Below are positions 11,527-24,054 of a stretch of DNA of 64,000 nt, in pieces. Numbering within the stretch: position 1 is the stretch's first letter; every line of letters begins with the position of its first letter. The notes beneath the pieces were generated by a model, which searched no databases, had not been told where the DNA came from, and was given only the letters and a program-made list of their open reading frames with translations. Position numbers and translations under genes: made by a program. The DNA is from Clavulina sp. PMI_390 (lineage: Eukaryota > Basidiomycota > Agaricomycetes > Cantharellales > Hydnaceae), in contig WIDE01000027.1 of the NCBI GenBank assembly GCA_015039315.1, positions 162,398 through 226,397 on the forward strand, read 5' to 3'.

Positions 11527-12929
11527 TCATCGTCTGAACACCCAGACCATCGCTTTCTGTTGAAATTGCGGGAATGTGGCGCAGAACCAGACGAACACCC
11601 AAGTTCGCCCAAACATCCTTCCCAACGTCTCCATACCAGGAGAGAACGTGGCTTCTTCCCCATCGCCGCCCTGGGCTTTCGTACTTGTGCTCTTTGTCGC
11701 CAGCAAAAGCTTGGCCACGTCGATCACAATCGACTCAGCCATAATACCGACCACTTGGCTCATGAAGAACTGCGGCGAGAACAGTGCATCAAGTGAGAAA
11801 TGCGCCCTCACGTTGGATCGGAGGTGAGGCGGCAGTGAGTTGTGGTATATCGAAAAGTCGCCCCACGCATGGCCAATGCTGGAGATGCCGAAGCTCACGA
11901 CAAGCTTGACAAATCTGGACAAAAGAGTCTGATGTGGGATATGGAGTGCCTCGACCACGATATTAGCAGAGGTCCCTAGAGGCTGGGAGAAGAGGGTAGA
12001 GAGAAATGATGAATGAGATATGATTATCCTGTTGAACTATTCGTATGAGGAAGCTCACTCTGCGTAATGCCTGATGCCATCCTTGACTATAAAATAGAAG
12101 GAATGCATTCATGAGACATTCTGGGCTATTCAAACGGATCAAGGAAGAAAGGCATCAATTGGACGTACCCCCAAGCTCGTCGAAGCGTGTACACATCTTC
12201 AAAACGGCCGAAGAAATCTGGCCAATCGGCAGGCTCAGAGACTCTGGTCACGACCGTACCGATGGCTAGGAAGCAATGCCCTGCTGTCATGAGGTTCAGC
12301 AGGAACGTAAGCACGCCCACTGTAGCGATTGCGCGCTGCAAGAAAGTAGGCGATGGAGTGATGAGGGCCTGGCGGACAGAGGGAAAGTGTTCGTCGTGCG
12401 AAGCCACGAAATAGATGACGGCGACGATGAAGATAGACCTGATGGTGTGGAGGAGACGATTGAAGCAGAATTTCGTGCGAGAGGAAAGGAGGTGGGGAGG
12501 AAGAGGTGTGATGTTGGCTGATTGGTGGGTTGTCTTGACGTATCGTGAATTATACGACAAATCATAGGCTGCCCAGATGCGCGAAAAGAGCGAGCGATTA
12601 TCATCAAAGAGAAGCTGCGATGTTTTCTCTTTGTCTTGGCCCTTGGTGACTTCTGCGGATCCACTGGGTGCAACCCATTTCGTTGAGCCCCGGGGGTCTT
12701 TCATCAAGACCAGCAGATAATAAGGCGAAAGGGCAGCTAAGAAGCCACCAGATGCCTGGCCGTAAGTAACGAATCCGTGGATGCCAGGTTCAACAAGAAT
12801 AGAGGTAAAGTTGTGCCATTCTATGACAGCGATGACCCCGAACAAACCGAGCCGCACCAGTCGTGTGGTGGGTAGAGCAAGGGCTGCCACGAAAAGGGGT
12901 CTTGCGAGAAACCCGACGAGCTCGCTCAT
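11527..12929 (-). CDS. Wax synthase-like (MBOAT_2) membrane protein, dispersed copy
   Basis: Three exons (12929-12169, 12086-12059, 11982-11527) give 414 aa. Several hydrophobic segments span the protein (for example LFVAALALPTTRL, VRLGLFGVIAVIEW, FIVAVIYFVA, AIATVGVLTFLLNLM). The family pattern is clear: EPADWPDFFGRFEDVYTLRRAWG, GWHQALRR on the 28-nt middle exon, then HAWGDF, LFSPQFFMSQVVGIM and RTWVFVWFCATFPQ. Family knowledge: PF13813 proteins are acyltransferases (plant wax synthases); some fungal members acetylate secondary metabolites. The substrate here is unknown. This copy is the relative of the array at 51-64 kb but lies about 38 kb away. The ATG at 12929 is the first methionine in frame. 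Confidence 0.85.
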
Positions 12930-13312
12930 CACCGCTGTTGATGAGTTTCTTGTGCTCTACGTTGTGGAACCAGGCGCACTACTAGTTGTGTTGGTGGATC
13001 ACTCTTGGCAAACGTTGCAACACAACTACGGCGTGCGCTCGCCGACCCAATGGAATATGGGGGTATAGCAGGGAGCGACCACACAAGCCAATTGCGATAT
13101 CACCCAGGATAAGCTTGGTAGAATGCCGACTGAAAAAACCTGAACACTTCACCATGAGAGTGATGCTTTACACGGCAGGTGTGCGACTCAGAGTTGCGTC
13201 ACAAGGCTGGTCACTCATATGTTTCGCACCACAGAAGGTAAAAGTACATGAACAATCAATAGGACGTATTCAAACTATCCCTCAAGTCCAAGGCACGAAA
13301 TGTCTACCTACT
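12930..13312. other. Intergenic
   Basis: Upstream region of the dispersed wax-synthase-like gene and 3' side of the NECAP gene. Nothing else seen. Confidence 0.45.
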
Positions 13313-14391
13313 CTACCCCCTCCTTCCGCTCGGGGGAGGAGGCAGCAACGGGAATCCACCACCGCCAGATGAAGCAGCAGGCTTTGAAGCTCCACCGCCA
13401 AGAAGATCTGTCGATGTCGTCGTCGTTGTTGACTTGTTCGTTGTCGATTTCCCGGGGATGCTGGTGACGCGTATGTCAAATGTTTGGCACATCAAGCTGA
13501 TAATGGTTGAGACCTACTTGATGGAGAAGGTCTGGCCCTCCTTGAGCGAGTAATCCTTCTTAGGCGCAGCAGGGGTCTGCGAAGCTTCCTCCTCCTCGAC
13601 CGGGTTTTGTTTGGCTTTCTCTCGCCTGAGATTGATAGAAGTGGGCGGAGCTTTTAGGAATGATGATTTCACACAATGATCATCAAGTTCCACTCACTTG
13701 GTAAAGTCTTGGAGTGCGACGTCTATAGCGCAATCATTAGCGTCAGCAGGGAATTCTACGTGAGAAGGAATCGATAAGATCAAGCTTCAAACGCACTGAA
13801 ATCAAAGGCTTCTGGTCGTTCGGGGAATCCGATGCCAATATAGGCTTTCCTCCCGTTGTCTATAACCGAAACTGTGAGCAGTAGTATAGGCAGTTATTAA
13901 CTGTGGACACTCACCTTCCACTCGGAGCACAAAGTACCGTGACGAATCCAGAGTAGATTCAACCGATGTCCCCGTCACATCATACGGCGCTTGAGCGAAG
14001 ACTGCGAAAATCACCCGTATCAAGACGCGCTAAACAATTCAAAAGTACAGCCATGAGACTAACCATCACCTAGAAGCCGGGTTGCCAACTTGTCAGCTGA
14101 GTAGACAGCAACAATATGGGCCATAACACTCACCAGAATTGGGATCCTCCAAACGAATGGCACAGCTCTTGGAGGTCTCGATGATCCTCATACGACCTTT
14201 CCACAGGGGCTCAGCGAGATCACCCCACTCCTGAGCTTTGTATCCGGACATGGACGTGCGCGGAGGCACCTTGTAAACTGCAATCAACGTCGATCGGGGT
14301 CAAAACGTGCAACGCGCTGGAGGATTTTCGGCCAAAGCTGACCATTTACTTCTCGACACACGAACAGGACGGTCTCATAGTCGTCATCCAT
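13313..14391 (-). CDS. NECAP-type adaptin-ear-binding coat-associated protein
   Basis: Eight exons (14391-14343, 14277-14134, 14096-14070, 14001-13915, 13859-13797, 13722-13698, 13625-13518, 13460-13313) give 216 aa. The N-terminal PH-like (PHear, DUF1681) domain is complete: DDYETVLFVCREVNVYKVPP, GYKAQEWGDLAEPLWKGRMR, CAIRLEDP, VFAQAPYD, DSSRYFVLRVEDNGRKAYIG and FPERPEAFDFNVALQDFTK. The C-terminus is a Ser/Thr/Gly/Pro tail without a clear WxxF motif. Known NECAPs bind the clathrin adaptor AP-2 during endocytosis. Exons of 27 and 25 nt are short but both keep the frame. The start sits at the usual distance from the ETVLFV strand. Confidence 0.9.
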
Positions 14392-14609
14392 GGTGTCTCA
14401 CAAGGGAATAATAGAGCACTAAAACAGCGGTTAAGGCGGGAAGAGAAAGGGCGGTGAGATGGCTGTCCCCGCAATGGTTTGTTGATGCCGAGCACCAGAT
14501 TGCCTTCGGTCCCGCAACACAGACCACTATCCACTACCGCGTTCGAAACACGTTTCACTGTCAGACCACTGTACACCTCTGCGAACTGTCGACGGCTGAG
14601 CACTACTTG
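14392..14609. promoter_or_regulatory. Short divergent promoter, NECAP (-) / UBLCP1-type (+)
   Basis: Only about 220 bp separate the two start codons, so this is a compact shared promoter region. An upstream in-frame ATG of the plus gene (14454) would overlap it, and I consider that start less likely. Confidence 0.4.
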
Positions 14610-16884
14610 ATGGCATCACAAGGGTTGACGTCGGAGATGCCGCCCACCAAGCGGCTTAAGCTCTCACCCGCCGGCGACGATCGTGACGTCCTCGAGGGTG
14701 GCGCATCGACGAGTGCGGCGTCGGACATCCCGCCAGAATTGACTCCGGTAGACATGGAAGATATTGGAATGGAGGTGGAAGAGCTCACGGAGGATTCTGA
14801 GCGCTCGCCTGAGAACATGCCTCTGTCGATTCCGGAGCCAGAGCCAGAGGTGTTTATCACACTACATGCGAGCTGGATGGGACATTCTCGAAATCTCGTG
14901 TTAGCCGAATCCGACAGGTGAATTCTTTTATCTTCTAATATCTTGATCACCAGCACTCTGACCTTTTTTCTTCGTAACTAGGGTGCTTGATCTCAAGGAC
15001 AAGATCAATGAGCTCACCTCCATCCCACCAGACAGACAGAAGATTCTAGGGCTCGTGAAGGGGAAACTACCACCAGATGATGTCACCATGTAAGCCCCTC
15101 TACTCCTAATAGCGAATCTGGGTTTTACTGATTCGCGCTTATCCTTAATTGCGGTCCTAATTCACCCCCTATTTTCTGAACCCAACGCTCCTGCTGTGCT
15201 CGACTGCCTCGCATTTACCATCTACGGCGGTCATTATACGTTATATTTTCCGACTTCTAATCCACTTGCATCACTTCCCGGAGATAGAAAGGATCTCCAT
15301 ATACCAAATGGGCGCAAATTCACTCTCATAGGCACCCCTGTCGGGCAAGAGTTGCAAGGACGGCCTGAAGACATGCCCGATGTATTGAACGACCTCGACA
15401 TCGACTTCCATCAAAACCCTGAGATGCTTCGCAAGTTCGTGCTCGATCAGCGGAATGTACGAAAGATCAAAGAAGCAACGGATGCCTTAGAGGTCCATGT
15501 GATGAACGAACCGCGGCCGGGAAAGCCACTCCTGGTCCTCGATCTGGACTACAGTACGTTGCCCTCTACGGTTCACAGGCTATATGCGTAATGAACCGTT
15601 TCTGCTTCGATAAATAGCTCTAGTGGATACGAAGCCGCTGCTCGATGGTTCATTACCGCCTCTAGAATGTGCGCGTCCAGGCCTGCAAAAGTTTCTGGAA
15701 CGATGCTATGAATACTACGACCTCTGCATATGGTCACAGACCAGCTGGGTATGTTGCAATTCTTTACACCGCTAATATTTTGGTGTTCGATGTCTTATCC
15801 CCACTCGTATGTCTAGATGTGGCTAGAGTCCAAAGTAAGATACCTCGTAGGCTTTGGTGACAAGTATGCTGAGTATATGCGTAGCTTGTCGAGCTAGACA
15901 TGGTCGGCGGGGATCAGCCCTACAAAGTAAGCTGACATACAGTTGCCATTTACATCCTCGACCTAAAATTGTTCCTTGGTCTACAGATATCGTTCGTCCT
16001 TGACCATAAGCCAATGTTCAAGGTGTTCGCCACCCATAAAGGAAAACAAGCCACACATTCCGTGAAGGCGCTCAAGATTATTTGGAACAAGTTCCCACAA
16101 TGGTGCAGCTCTTGATTGTTTGTTGTGGATCTTCAGCTGCTTGGCTAACATAATCAACTCCGCCCCCTTGTCCACCCAATGTCTATGCCGGCAGGAACCC
16201 GACAAATACAGTCCACGTAGACGATCTTGCGCGGAACTTTGCGCTTAACATTGAAAATGGCATCAAGGTAGATGCATTCAAGACTGCTGGCCTCCTAGCT
16301 GCCAGCGCAGCTTCCCTTGGAGGCAATGGTGGGACGTCCTCGAGACCTGGAAGCTCGTCTGGACGACCAAGCGATGCCAGTGGCAGCGGCTCGTCATCAG
16401 GGAAAGATCACTCGCTGAGCGATATGGCGTGGTATCTCCGCTTCCTGGCTGAGCGAGGAGGTGACTTCCGGGAAGGCGCTCATCATGTGAGTGCTATCAA
16501 CTAAAGTGCCCAGCGTTGCCCCTTTAACCCCCCTCTCTTGTTCTCCAGCAATGGAAGGCAGTTGCCCGACATCTCCAGAAGAATGGCAAAGCTATCTACC
16601 ACCACCCACAACGAACATGGATCTTGACAGGGCTCGCAGCAGATGCCCCACGGGTACGTATAGCGTACACGACTTCGAAGCGGGTCCGACCAGTACCAGG
16701 GTCCGATTGGGGGTATGGTGCAAAGGCGCCTGCGGGTTTGGTGCTCCAGTGGCCACCGAAAAGGGGAGCAGGCTCTGCAGAGCCGGAAACTGCGAGCGGG
16801 AGCGGGGGCGGAAGCGGGACAGGTGATGGAGGAACAGGTGATCATGACGATAATGCGCCTGACCCCGGTGATGCGAAGAAGTGA
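14610..16884 (+). CDS. Ubiquitin-like domain CTD phosphatase (UBLCP1-type)
   Basis: Nine exons (14610-14917, 14982-15089, 15288-15553, 15618-15748, 15817-15834, 15885-15926, 15987-16102, 16195-16486, 16549-16884) give 538 aa. An acidic N-terminus precedes a ubiquitin-like domain (VFITLHASWMGHSRNLVL to FTLIGTPVGQEL). The HAD/FCP phosphatase domain follows, with LVLDLDYTLVDTKPLL (nucleophile motif DxDxT, D224 and D226), YDLCIWSQTSWMWLESK, FVLDHKPMF and TVHVDDLARNFALN. The family dephosphorylates the 26S proteasome regulatory particle in the nucleus. A Ser/Gly-rich insert follows TAGLLAAS, and a long low-complexity tail extends past the family core. Exon 5 has only 18 nt. A slightly later start at 14637 is possible. 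Confidence 0.92.
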
Positions 16885-17151
16885 CACGATTCAGATCGAT
16901 CGCACTGTGCTTCTCCCTTTTTTGTATAATCTCAACTTTCTAATAGCTTTATGCCCATCCGACTCTCGGCCTTTATTATGCATGGCTATATACAACAAGC
17001 CACTTGCGTCCTGTCGTATTGGCCAGGGTTGTTGATTCCTATTTCTACCTTGCCTCATGAAGAGTTTGCCAGAAAAGATGTACATTATGCATCAAGCAAT
17101 TTCTTACGTCATGTAGTCTGCATTTCATTTTTCTCTGGAGGCTAGGAGAGC
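16885..17151. other. Intergenic, 3' of the UBLCP1-type gene
   Basis: 3' flank of the phosphatase gene, AT-rich. No supported feature. Confidence 0.4.
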
Positions 17152-17708
17152 AAAGTCGATACATTGCTGTTTGCTGGTGTCCTCAATGGTACGAACGTTC
17201 AGCTGAGCATGTCTGGTGATCAGATCCAGTTCTACCATACGCCTGCGAGCTATACCCATTTAGTAAGTAACTTATATTCTTGATCGATATATCACGAACT
17301 AGACAACATGGATTATTGGGGCTCAGAATCGTCGAACACGGGTATCCAGCTTCTGCTGAGCGCAATAGATCGATGCTGTATCAGAGGAAGCCGGATGCCG
17401 AGCTAGCAGATGGTTTTTCGGCTCGCTTGACGTTCTCCATACCCCGGTGACAGCCTGAAGTAAATAGGAGTCCAATTCCGCAGAATGAGCCATTGTTTAC
17501 GCCGACGGGGCCATGGCCAAATAAATACACTCTCTGCTTTCTCGTCCTGCACGACACAAGGCTGGTGATCAGAACATTAGATGAAATAGATCTAAATGCT
17601 ATGACGGGTGGTCCCTGGAACTTCATTCACACCTATATCCACTGGTTCGTAGATCTGACAACGATACCAGCACCTCTGATTCGTCAAGCCCTCTCGCTTC
17701 GTGCTTGA
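17152..17708 (+). pseudogene. Unrecognised coding remnant
   Basis: Two blocks read like real exons. The first opens after GGCTAG (about 17148-17153) and reads SKVDTLLFAGVLNGTNVQLS, then SGDQIQFYHTPASYTHL, ending at GTAAGT (17263). The second, after a CTAG acceptor near 17302, reads HGLLGLRIVEHGYPASAERN, then KPDAELADGFSARLTFSIP. After one in-frame TGA (17448-17450) the same frame continues through NEPLFTPTGPWPNKYTL and GGPWNFIHTYIHWFVDL to a stop at 17706-17708. I do not recognise the family. The in-frame stop and the lack of a clear 5' end suggest a decaying gene; an unannotated short gene with a non-obvious intron is the alternative. Confidence 0.3.
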
Positions 17709-18492
17709 CGCAAAAGACGCCGGGCTGGCATCGCCAAACTTCAAATACTCCTCCTGAATTCCTGTTCTATACTTCTTGTATCTCTGGCATAGTCGCCTCT
17801 TCCTCTATATCGTGGCCCAACTTAAACTCTCAACCTTTCGGCCACCTCGCTTCGCTTTACTGTCTCCGTTATTCAGCTGACTGTTGTGATGGAATCACAT
17901 ATATGATCAAGTTATTTTTGGTCTACTACTTAATGCCGCTCAAGTTGCAGAAGTACAAGATGTTTGCACGACATTTCCCCGCTCGGCCAACATTCCGAGT
18001 TACCTTCAGCCACTTTTGATGAGAAACATTGCTCCAAAATTGCTTACGGTGATGTCATCCAAAAACAGCTTCATGCTTTATTCACCGTGACCTCATCAAT
18101 AAGGGCCTGATTTTCGCCGCTAACTTTAAATGAAGCAGATCCTTTCGACATACCGGTGTTATCTGTTTGTGTCGGGCGTCGGAAACTTTGTCTACACATT
18201 ACTTTTGCAATTCGACGCTATTTTGATTCTAAGTCCATTTTTAGCGCGTATCTTCGTTGCCTTGAGCTCAGCAGTAATGGCACGAGGACAAGGTTGCATT
18301 GATGTCGGTGTCGCACCCGATAATTGGGACCCATTCCTGCACCGTTGTCCTGCATGCACTACCTCTATCAATCAGGCACTCGGGAAACCCTCCATCTAAC
18401 AGTTTTATCATTATTAGAGCGCCTGCCCTATAAATCGACGACGCGACTGAACTCTAAATGCTGCTGGACCTCTCTCCCCCTTCCATCGCATC
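17709..18492. other. Upstream region of GH76 copy 1
   Basis: Contains no supported gene. At about 18298-18330 a short block (GATGTCGGTGTCGCACCCGA) matches the 3' part of the upstream blocks of the other GH76 copies. A TATAAAT box lies at about 18430, roughly 60 bp before the ATG. Confidence 0.5.
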
Positions 18493-20346
18493 ATGTTTGC
18501 TGTAGCTCTTTCCGTCTTTGCTCTGGGTTCTGCAGCTCTAGCTGCCCCCGCACCAAACGCCACCGTTTCTGCGATCCCCACAAACGTGGTCTATAACGTC
18601 CTTCCTAAACACAAGCACTTCTTCCAGCCTACCAACAACAGCACCAAGGCTAAAAGGTCATGCGCCTCCGACTATAATACCGCCGCTCTAGGAACCGCCA
18701 ATGCGATGCAGTCTATGTATTGGGAGTCTGCCGGCTACTATAATGGTGGTAGTGCATGGACGGATGTTGTACGTATACCTCGAAGACTACGACCATGAAT
18801 CTGCAGTGATGCTGATGCATTTGGATCCAGAACGCAGTGGAGGATTTGATGAACTTCGAGCTCTTCAACACCGCCTCATATGGTACAACATATGAGAGTA
18901 TCCCCGAGACCGTATTCAACTACTACGACTCCCAATTCACCAACGGTGGAGCATACGATGAGTAAGCATGTCTTTTTTCGCCGCCAAAATGCTATTGGTT
19001 TCTCACAGAAGCATAGTCTTTTGGTGAACACACTCCCGAGTTTGCGCTGTGGTCGATTCGTATTCTAACTACTCTACGACCGATGAGAATAGTGGGCCGC
19101 CCTCGCTTCTTGGAAGCAATGCGACTATCTCAACTACCTTGGGCAAAGCACTACTGAGTGCACAAACCGCGCAAGTACGTGCTCAGCAACTTTTTCGCCA
19201 TCTCAGACCATTTATTGAAAATTTTCGCGTCACATAAAGTTAAGTATTACAACATTGTTGTCGGCGCGTGGGATGATACATGTGGTGGTGGTGTATGGTG
19301 GAGCTCGGCTCTGACATACAAGAATGGTTGGAAAATCTGTCTTTCTTATACATAGAATCACTAAAACTCCCAATGAATTCTCCCCAGCTATCACGAACGA
19401 GCTATTCCTTTACTCTTCCGCTGCCGGTTACTTGAGGACTCAAGAATCGGCTTTCCTCAGCAACGCTCAATTGGTGAGGACTTCCAGGCCCTTTTCTTCT
19501 TCTCGAATCGCTGTAACAATCGAAAATTTGCTTTCGTACTAGTCCTGGAGCTGGTGTAAGTGTCTTGGCCATCTTCTTGGGAATACGACTAATATCGACT
19601 GCTATCTTGGCGCTGTTTGCCACCAGTGGACGGCAATGTCATGCAGAACTCCGAAGGTCTTTGGAACGATGGTCTTACCTCGTCATGCACTAACAATGGC
19701 CAGACCACCTGGACGTACAACCAGGTCTGTTATGTTGCTGCATTCTTTTAGCTTTACACTTCGACAAAAACTAACAATCATCTTGAATCAAGATCGTCAT
19801 CGCTTCCGGCTTGAGCGCTCTCTATGCTGCTACTGGCTCTAGTGACACGTCTTTGCTCACCGCTGCTCAGGTTTCCATCGATGCAACCATCACATACCTC
19901 ACCAGCGATAATATTCTCAAAGAGAGCTGTGACAGTGCAACAGGAGCGACAGAGTGTGACGCCGATCAGGTCTGTTGATTTCTCGAGAATATGCCCCTCC
20001 ATCTACCGACGCGAGACTTGCTCTACCATAATAGCAACTGTTCAAGGGTCTCTGGATGAAACACCTTCAGTATTACCTTGACACTGCCGATAACGCCGAT
20101 CAGAACGCCAAATATGCCGGTACGATCAATGCTCAAGCATCTGGGGTTGTCCACTATGCGACAGGCTCCGGGTACGATGTCGGCAGCGTTTGGTACGCCG
20201 CGAACGCGGGAGGATCGCTCTTTACACCAAAGACCCAAGCTAGTGGGCTCGAGGCACTGAACTGTGCTGCAAAGGTATGAATTCTACTATTCCATGAGGA
20301 TGAATGCTGAATATTCCATTGGTCTCTCCAGTACACAACATGCTGA
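18493..20346 (+). CDS. Secreted GH76 family protein, array copy 1
   Basis: Family GH76 contains endo-alpha-1,6-mannanases and the Dfg5/Dcw1 wall proteins. Eleven exons (18493-18768, 18831-18961, 19017-19023, 19093-19174, 19240-19326, 19388-19473, 19543-19555, 19627-19724, 19793-19969, 20035-20274, 20332-20346) give 403 aa. A signal peptide (about 1-18) and a pro-like stretch with [12 protein letters not shown] end at a KR before SC. The acidic pair of the family is in GGAYDDLLW (about D135-D136). [46 protein letters not shown] and a C-terminal Cys are present. No GPI signal. The 7-nt exon 3 and 13-nt exon 7 are needed to keep the frame. Substrate is not determined by sequence; fungal wall mannan is the family default. 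Confidence 0.9.
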
Positions 20347-21186
20347 GCCTTTACACAAAGCGGAGATTTATTCTCGACACTTGGTCCAGTCAGCTACCGA
20401 CCACTCATACTCACCTTTTGGGACGATGCCACAGTTGCGGGATCACTTTATTATTCCGGCGCTATTAGGGCGATATAAACTTCATTAGTGGTCCCCTAGT
20501 GCTCAATCAATAAGCAAGGGCCTTCAATCCTTTATTTGTAGCCCAGTGAATCGGCTCAATCCTCGCTGACCCAAATTTCTGAGTGCTGAAATGTAATGAC
20601 TTGGAACACTCATCAACAGCTTTACGGAGATGAATAACGACCGCTTTATACTCTCAAACGATCTTTCCGGTGTGTTGAACCTATAGCAGCCTATATGTTG
20701 TTCTCGGAGGGCGATCGCCAGGCGGAATATGAGTTCTTAGGGCTCGGCACAAACATGACCAAACCCAACGTTTGCTTTTCCTTGAGGTTGCGCAAGGGCG
20801 ATTTAGGATTCTTTTCGTATCGCACGGATCAGTCTGTTCGATGAGAATTTACGATATGCCTGCTGAGGGATTCCTTCTTCATAGTTCGTACTCTGAGGAG
20901 CCCAACAAATCATATCGGTATGTTCAAGATGGGAGTCAGCAGGTAGGCCGGGAATATAGGTTGCTCACGAGATATTGATGCATCGCCCTATGAACTTCCT
21001 TGGCGCTACTCTTGGCGCCGGCTAATTTTGTGCTTTTCCTATACCGAGATCATATAGGTGCCGCCAACCAACCAACCAATCAATCACCTGAGAGCATTTC
21101 GAATCCTTTGTTCTGCGCGTGATGGCCCTTTTCGAGGTGAGTAAATCGTAACCTCACGCTGGCCGGGCTTCAGCTTGTCCACCGCT
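20347..21186. other. Intergenic between GH76 copies 1 and 2
   Basis: No supported coding sequence. A short run of CCAA/TCAA units lies at about 21062-21082. Nothing else seen. Confidence 0.4.
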
Positions 21187-21515
21187 GCTTCAAGCCACTG
21201 ATGATGAAGGTCATTGCTCAATATTGTTAGGATTCATGATCAGCGAAGAAGCTGATTTTCTTCAAATGGTGACTCGGGCTTAATATGAATGATCTTGGCA
21301 ACCCATGAACGGAGAAACTCTGTCGGCGTGGTGCTCTGGCTGTTGGCCTCGCTCCCCGATAGCGTTGTATTCAGTGGGTCATCACCTGTCATCGAGACCG
21401 TGCTCATTAACAACCACAATTCAGGACTCAATAACCGGCCCCGATAATTGGACGCTGGGGAATTGACATAGTGATCGATAGATGATATACCCATGTCGGT
21501 GTTCCGTCCGACCTA
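21187..21515 (+). promoter_or_regulatory. Conserved upstream block of GH76 copy 2
   Basis: This stretch aligns by eye with 24055-24375 and 28706-29015, which lie at a similar distance upstream of GH76 copies 3 and 4. Shared pieces in order: GCTTCAAGCCNCTGATGATG, TTGCTCAATATTNT, TTNGCAACCCATGAAC, ATCACCTGTCNTCGANAC, GGGAATTGACAT and GTCGGTGTTCCGTCCGA. It is therefore a duplicated 5' region, probably with promoter function. Confidence 0.55.
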
Positions 21516-21649
21516 CACCGGTCTACGGCGTTCCTCTTGGCGTATGCATTACCTGCAACAGAGATTCACTCCGAATGCGTATAAGTAGGGTTTGTCTGAA
21601 CATTGGATGATGCTAGGCTTCCTCGTTCTCCTTTGGCACTACTCTAGCC

Positions 21650-23519
21650 ATGCTTTCTGCTGCTCTGTCCGTCCTTGCTCTTGGCTCTGCTGCCCTTGCG
21701 GCCCCTTCTTCATCTGCTACTGCTATCAAGGTCCCCACGGATGCAGTCTACAATGTCCTCCCTCAGCACAAGCACTTCTTCCAGCCCACCAACAACAGCA
21801 CCAACTCGAAGCGTTCGTGCGCTTCGGACTACAACACGGCTGCTCTAGGGACCGCAAATGCTATGCAATCCATGTACTACAACTCCGGCGGCTATTACAC
21901 CGGCGGCAGCGGTGGCGGCAGTGCGTGGACGGATATTGTATGGATATTGACTATGCTAGCTAGCTGAGGGTCGACCACTAATTCTATTGTTTCTAGAATG
22001 CGGTTGAGGACCTGATGAACTTCGAGCTATTCAACACTGCCTCGTATGGCAAGACATACCAGAATATCCCGGAGGCAGTTTTCAACCACTATGACTCACA
22101 GTTCACAAACGGTGGAGCATATGATGAGTAAGTGGCTACCTTATCAGCCCTGGGAACAATCTCTCATCTGGACATAGTCTTTTGGTATATACCTTCATGA
22201 CCATAGATTGCGATCGTTATTCTGATTCGCGCTATACCTGTTGTGGATAGTGGGCAGCCATCGCCTCGTGGAAACAGTGTGACTATCTCAACTACCTTGG
22301 ACAAAGCACCACTGAGTGCACAAACCGTGCTAGTAAGTGCTGGTATTTGAATTTCTGATTTTTTTTAGCCTATTACTGATTTCATAATCGTCTCACATAG
22401 TCAAGTATTACAACATTGTCGTTGGCGCGTGGGACTCTACTTGTGGCGGTGGTGTCTGGTGGAGCTCAGCGAAGACCTATAAGAATGGTAGATTCCCTCC
22501 CGTCTCAGTTCGCTAGATATCCGAGCTTAATCGACCTTCTGTGTCTAGCTATCACAAACGAGCTGTTCCTATATTCTTCTGCTGCCGCATACCTGAGGAC
22601 TCAGCAATCAGCATTCCTCAGTAACGCACAACTGGTAAGCGATCTTGTGCTCGCCCTTGTTCGAGTGCTAACTGTGATGTCAACTTGGTTGTGTTCTGCC
22701 ATAGTCCTGGAGCTGGCGTCAGTACACACTCAAATACATTTGTGAAATCGCTGACTTACATTTCCCTCGCGTCTAGTGAACGGTAACGCTATGCAGAACT
22801 CTCAAGGCCTCTGGAATGACGGCCTCACCTCCTCGTGCACTAACAACGGCCAAACGACCTGGACCTACAACCAGGTCTGTTTCTTGACTCCCAAGTTCGA
22901 TACGCCAGGAGCCACTCCCGTGGGCTAATGCGCTGTCCTCTTCCACTATAGATAGTCATTGCTTCCGGCTTGAGCGCTCTTTACGCTGCAACCGGCTCGA
23001 CCAACACAGCACTGCTCACTGCTGCCCAGAAATCCATCGATGCCACACTCACTTACCTCACTAGCGGAGGTATCCTCAAGGAGACCTGCGACAGTTCCAC
23101 GGGCGCGACAACATGTGATGCTGATCAGGTTCGTTACATGCTTCTGACGACGCAGGTCCGCAACTGTTGCATACCCCGTTTACTGACTGTCGTCATGCTG
23201 CAATAGCAACTCTTCAAGGGACTGTTCATGAAGCACCTTCAGTACTACCTTGACACAGCAAACAGCGCGAGCCAAAACTCCAAGTACGCCGGTGCGATCA
23301 ATGCCCAGGCCTCGGGTGTTGTACACTACGCCACGGGGGCTGGGTACAATGTCGGCAGTGTTTGGTATGCTGCAAATGCTGGAGGCTCCATCTTCTCGCC
23401 GAAGACCCAAGCAAGCGGCCTCGAGGCACTCGTGTGCGCTGCCAAGGTATGATCTGTTTCTGAACTACGAGGCATGGGAGCTAAAATTGCTTGCTTTTTC
23501 ACAGTACACTACCTGCTAA
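21650..23519 (+). CDS. Secreted GH76 family protein, array copy 2
   Basis: Eleven exons (21650-21937, 21997-22127, 22178-22184, 22251-22332, 22401-22487, 22549-22634, 22706-22718, 22777-22874, 22952-23128, 23207-23446, 23505-23519) give 407 aa. Exon lengths from exon 2 onward equal those of copies 1, 3 and 4 exactly. Signal peptide, [12 protein letters not shown] pro-like stretch, dibasic KR before SC, the GGAYDD pair (about D139-D140), STCGGGVWW and [14 protein letters not shown] are all present. A Gly-rich [12 protein letters not shown] stretch precedes the first intron; copy 1 has a shorter version. The last exon encodes YTTC and stop. No inactivating change is visible. Confidence 0.92.
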
Positions 23520-24054
23520 GCTTATCGAAAGCTGAGATAGTGGTCTGGCATATCATCGAGCGAGCGAGTCGTTGAATGATTCCTTCTCAGTTAGGGGTAC
23601 ATGTAACTACCGTGAAGTAAATGTCGATTTACTCATTTGGGAATTCGTGGGAAAAGCTTCGACCACATGTGTTCAATTGTCAACATGAGAAAAGTATGAC
23701 CTAGGATCCTCTTAATTGGGAGGGCTCAGATAGAAGGTTCCACAGAAATTCCACCTGTGATTATTTCCGTTCTCAAGAGTCTCACGGAAAACAAAACGAC
23801 GGTCCGCCTTGAAGCTCAGGTTGATAGTGAGCAGTGCCCGTGCACCTCGATACTTTATTAATAGCACTCGAGATTAATCGTGATACCCAGCCATCCAGAG
23901 AGCAAAAGTTGCAGCGGTTCTTCCTAAGACATAGGTGACTCCGTACATGCTGCGTGTTTCCCTTTATGTGTGAATTGACATCTTGTTAGATCCCGGGAGT
24001 CACTAGAAGGTATTCGTACTCACCCCGTTTCATCCTCTGCCCTATCGTGTGAGG
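23520..24054. other. Intergenic between GH76 copies 2 and 3
   Basis: 3' flank of copy 2 with no supported feature. The conserved GH76 upstream block begins at about 24055. Confidence 0.4.

Noticed and set aside
21062..21082. CCAA/TCAA short repeat
   Set aside because: Only a few imperfect units; too short to call a satellite or mobile-element feature.
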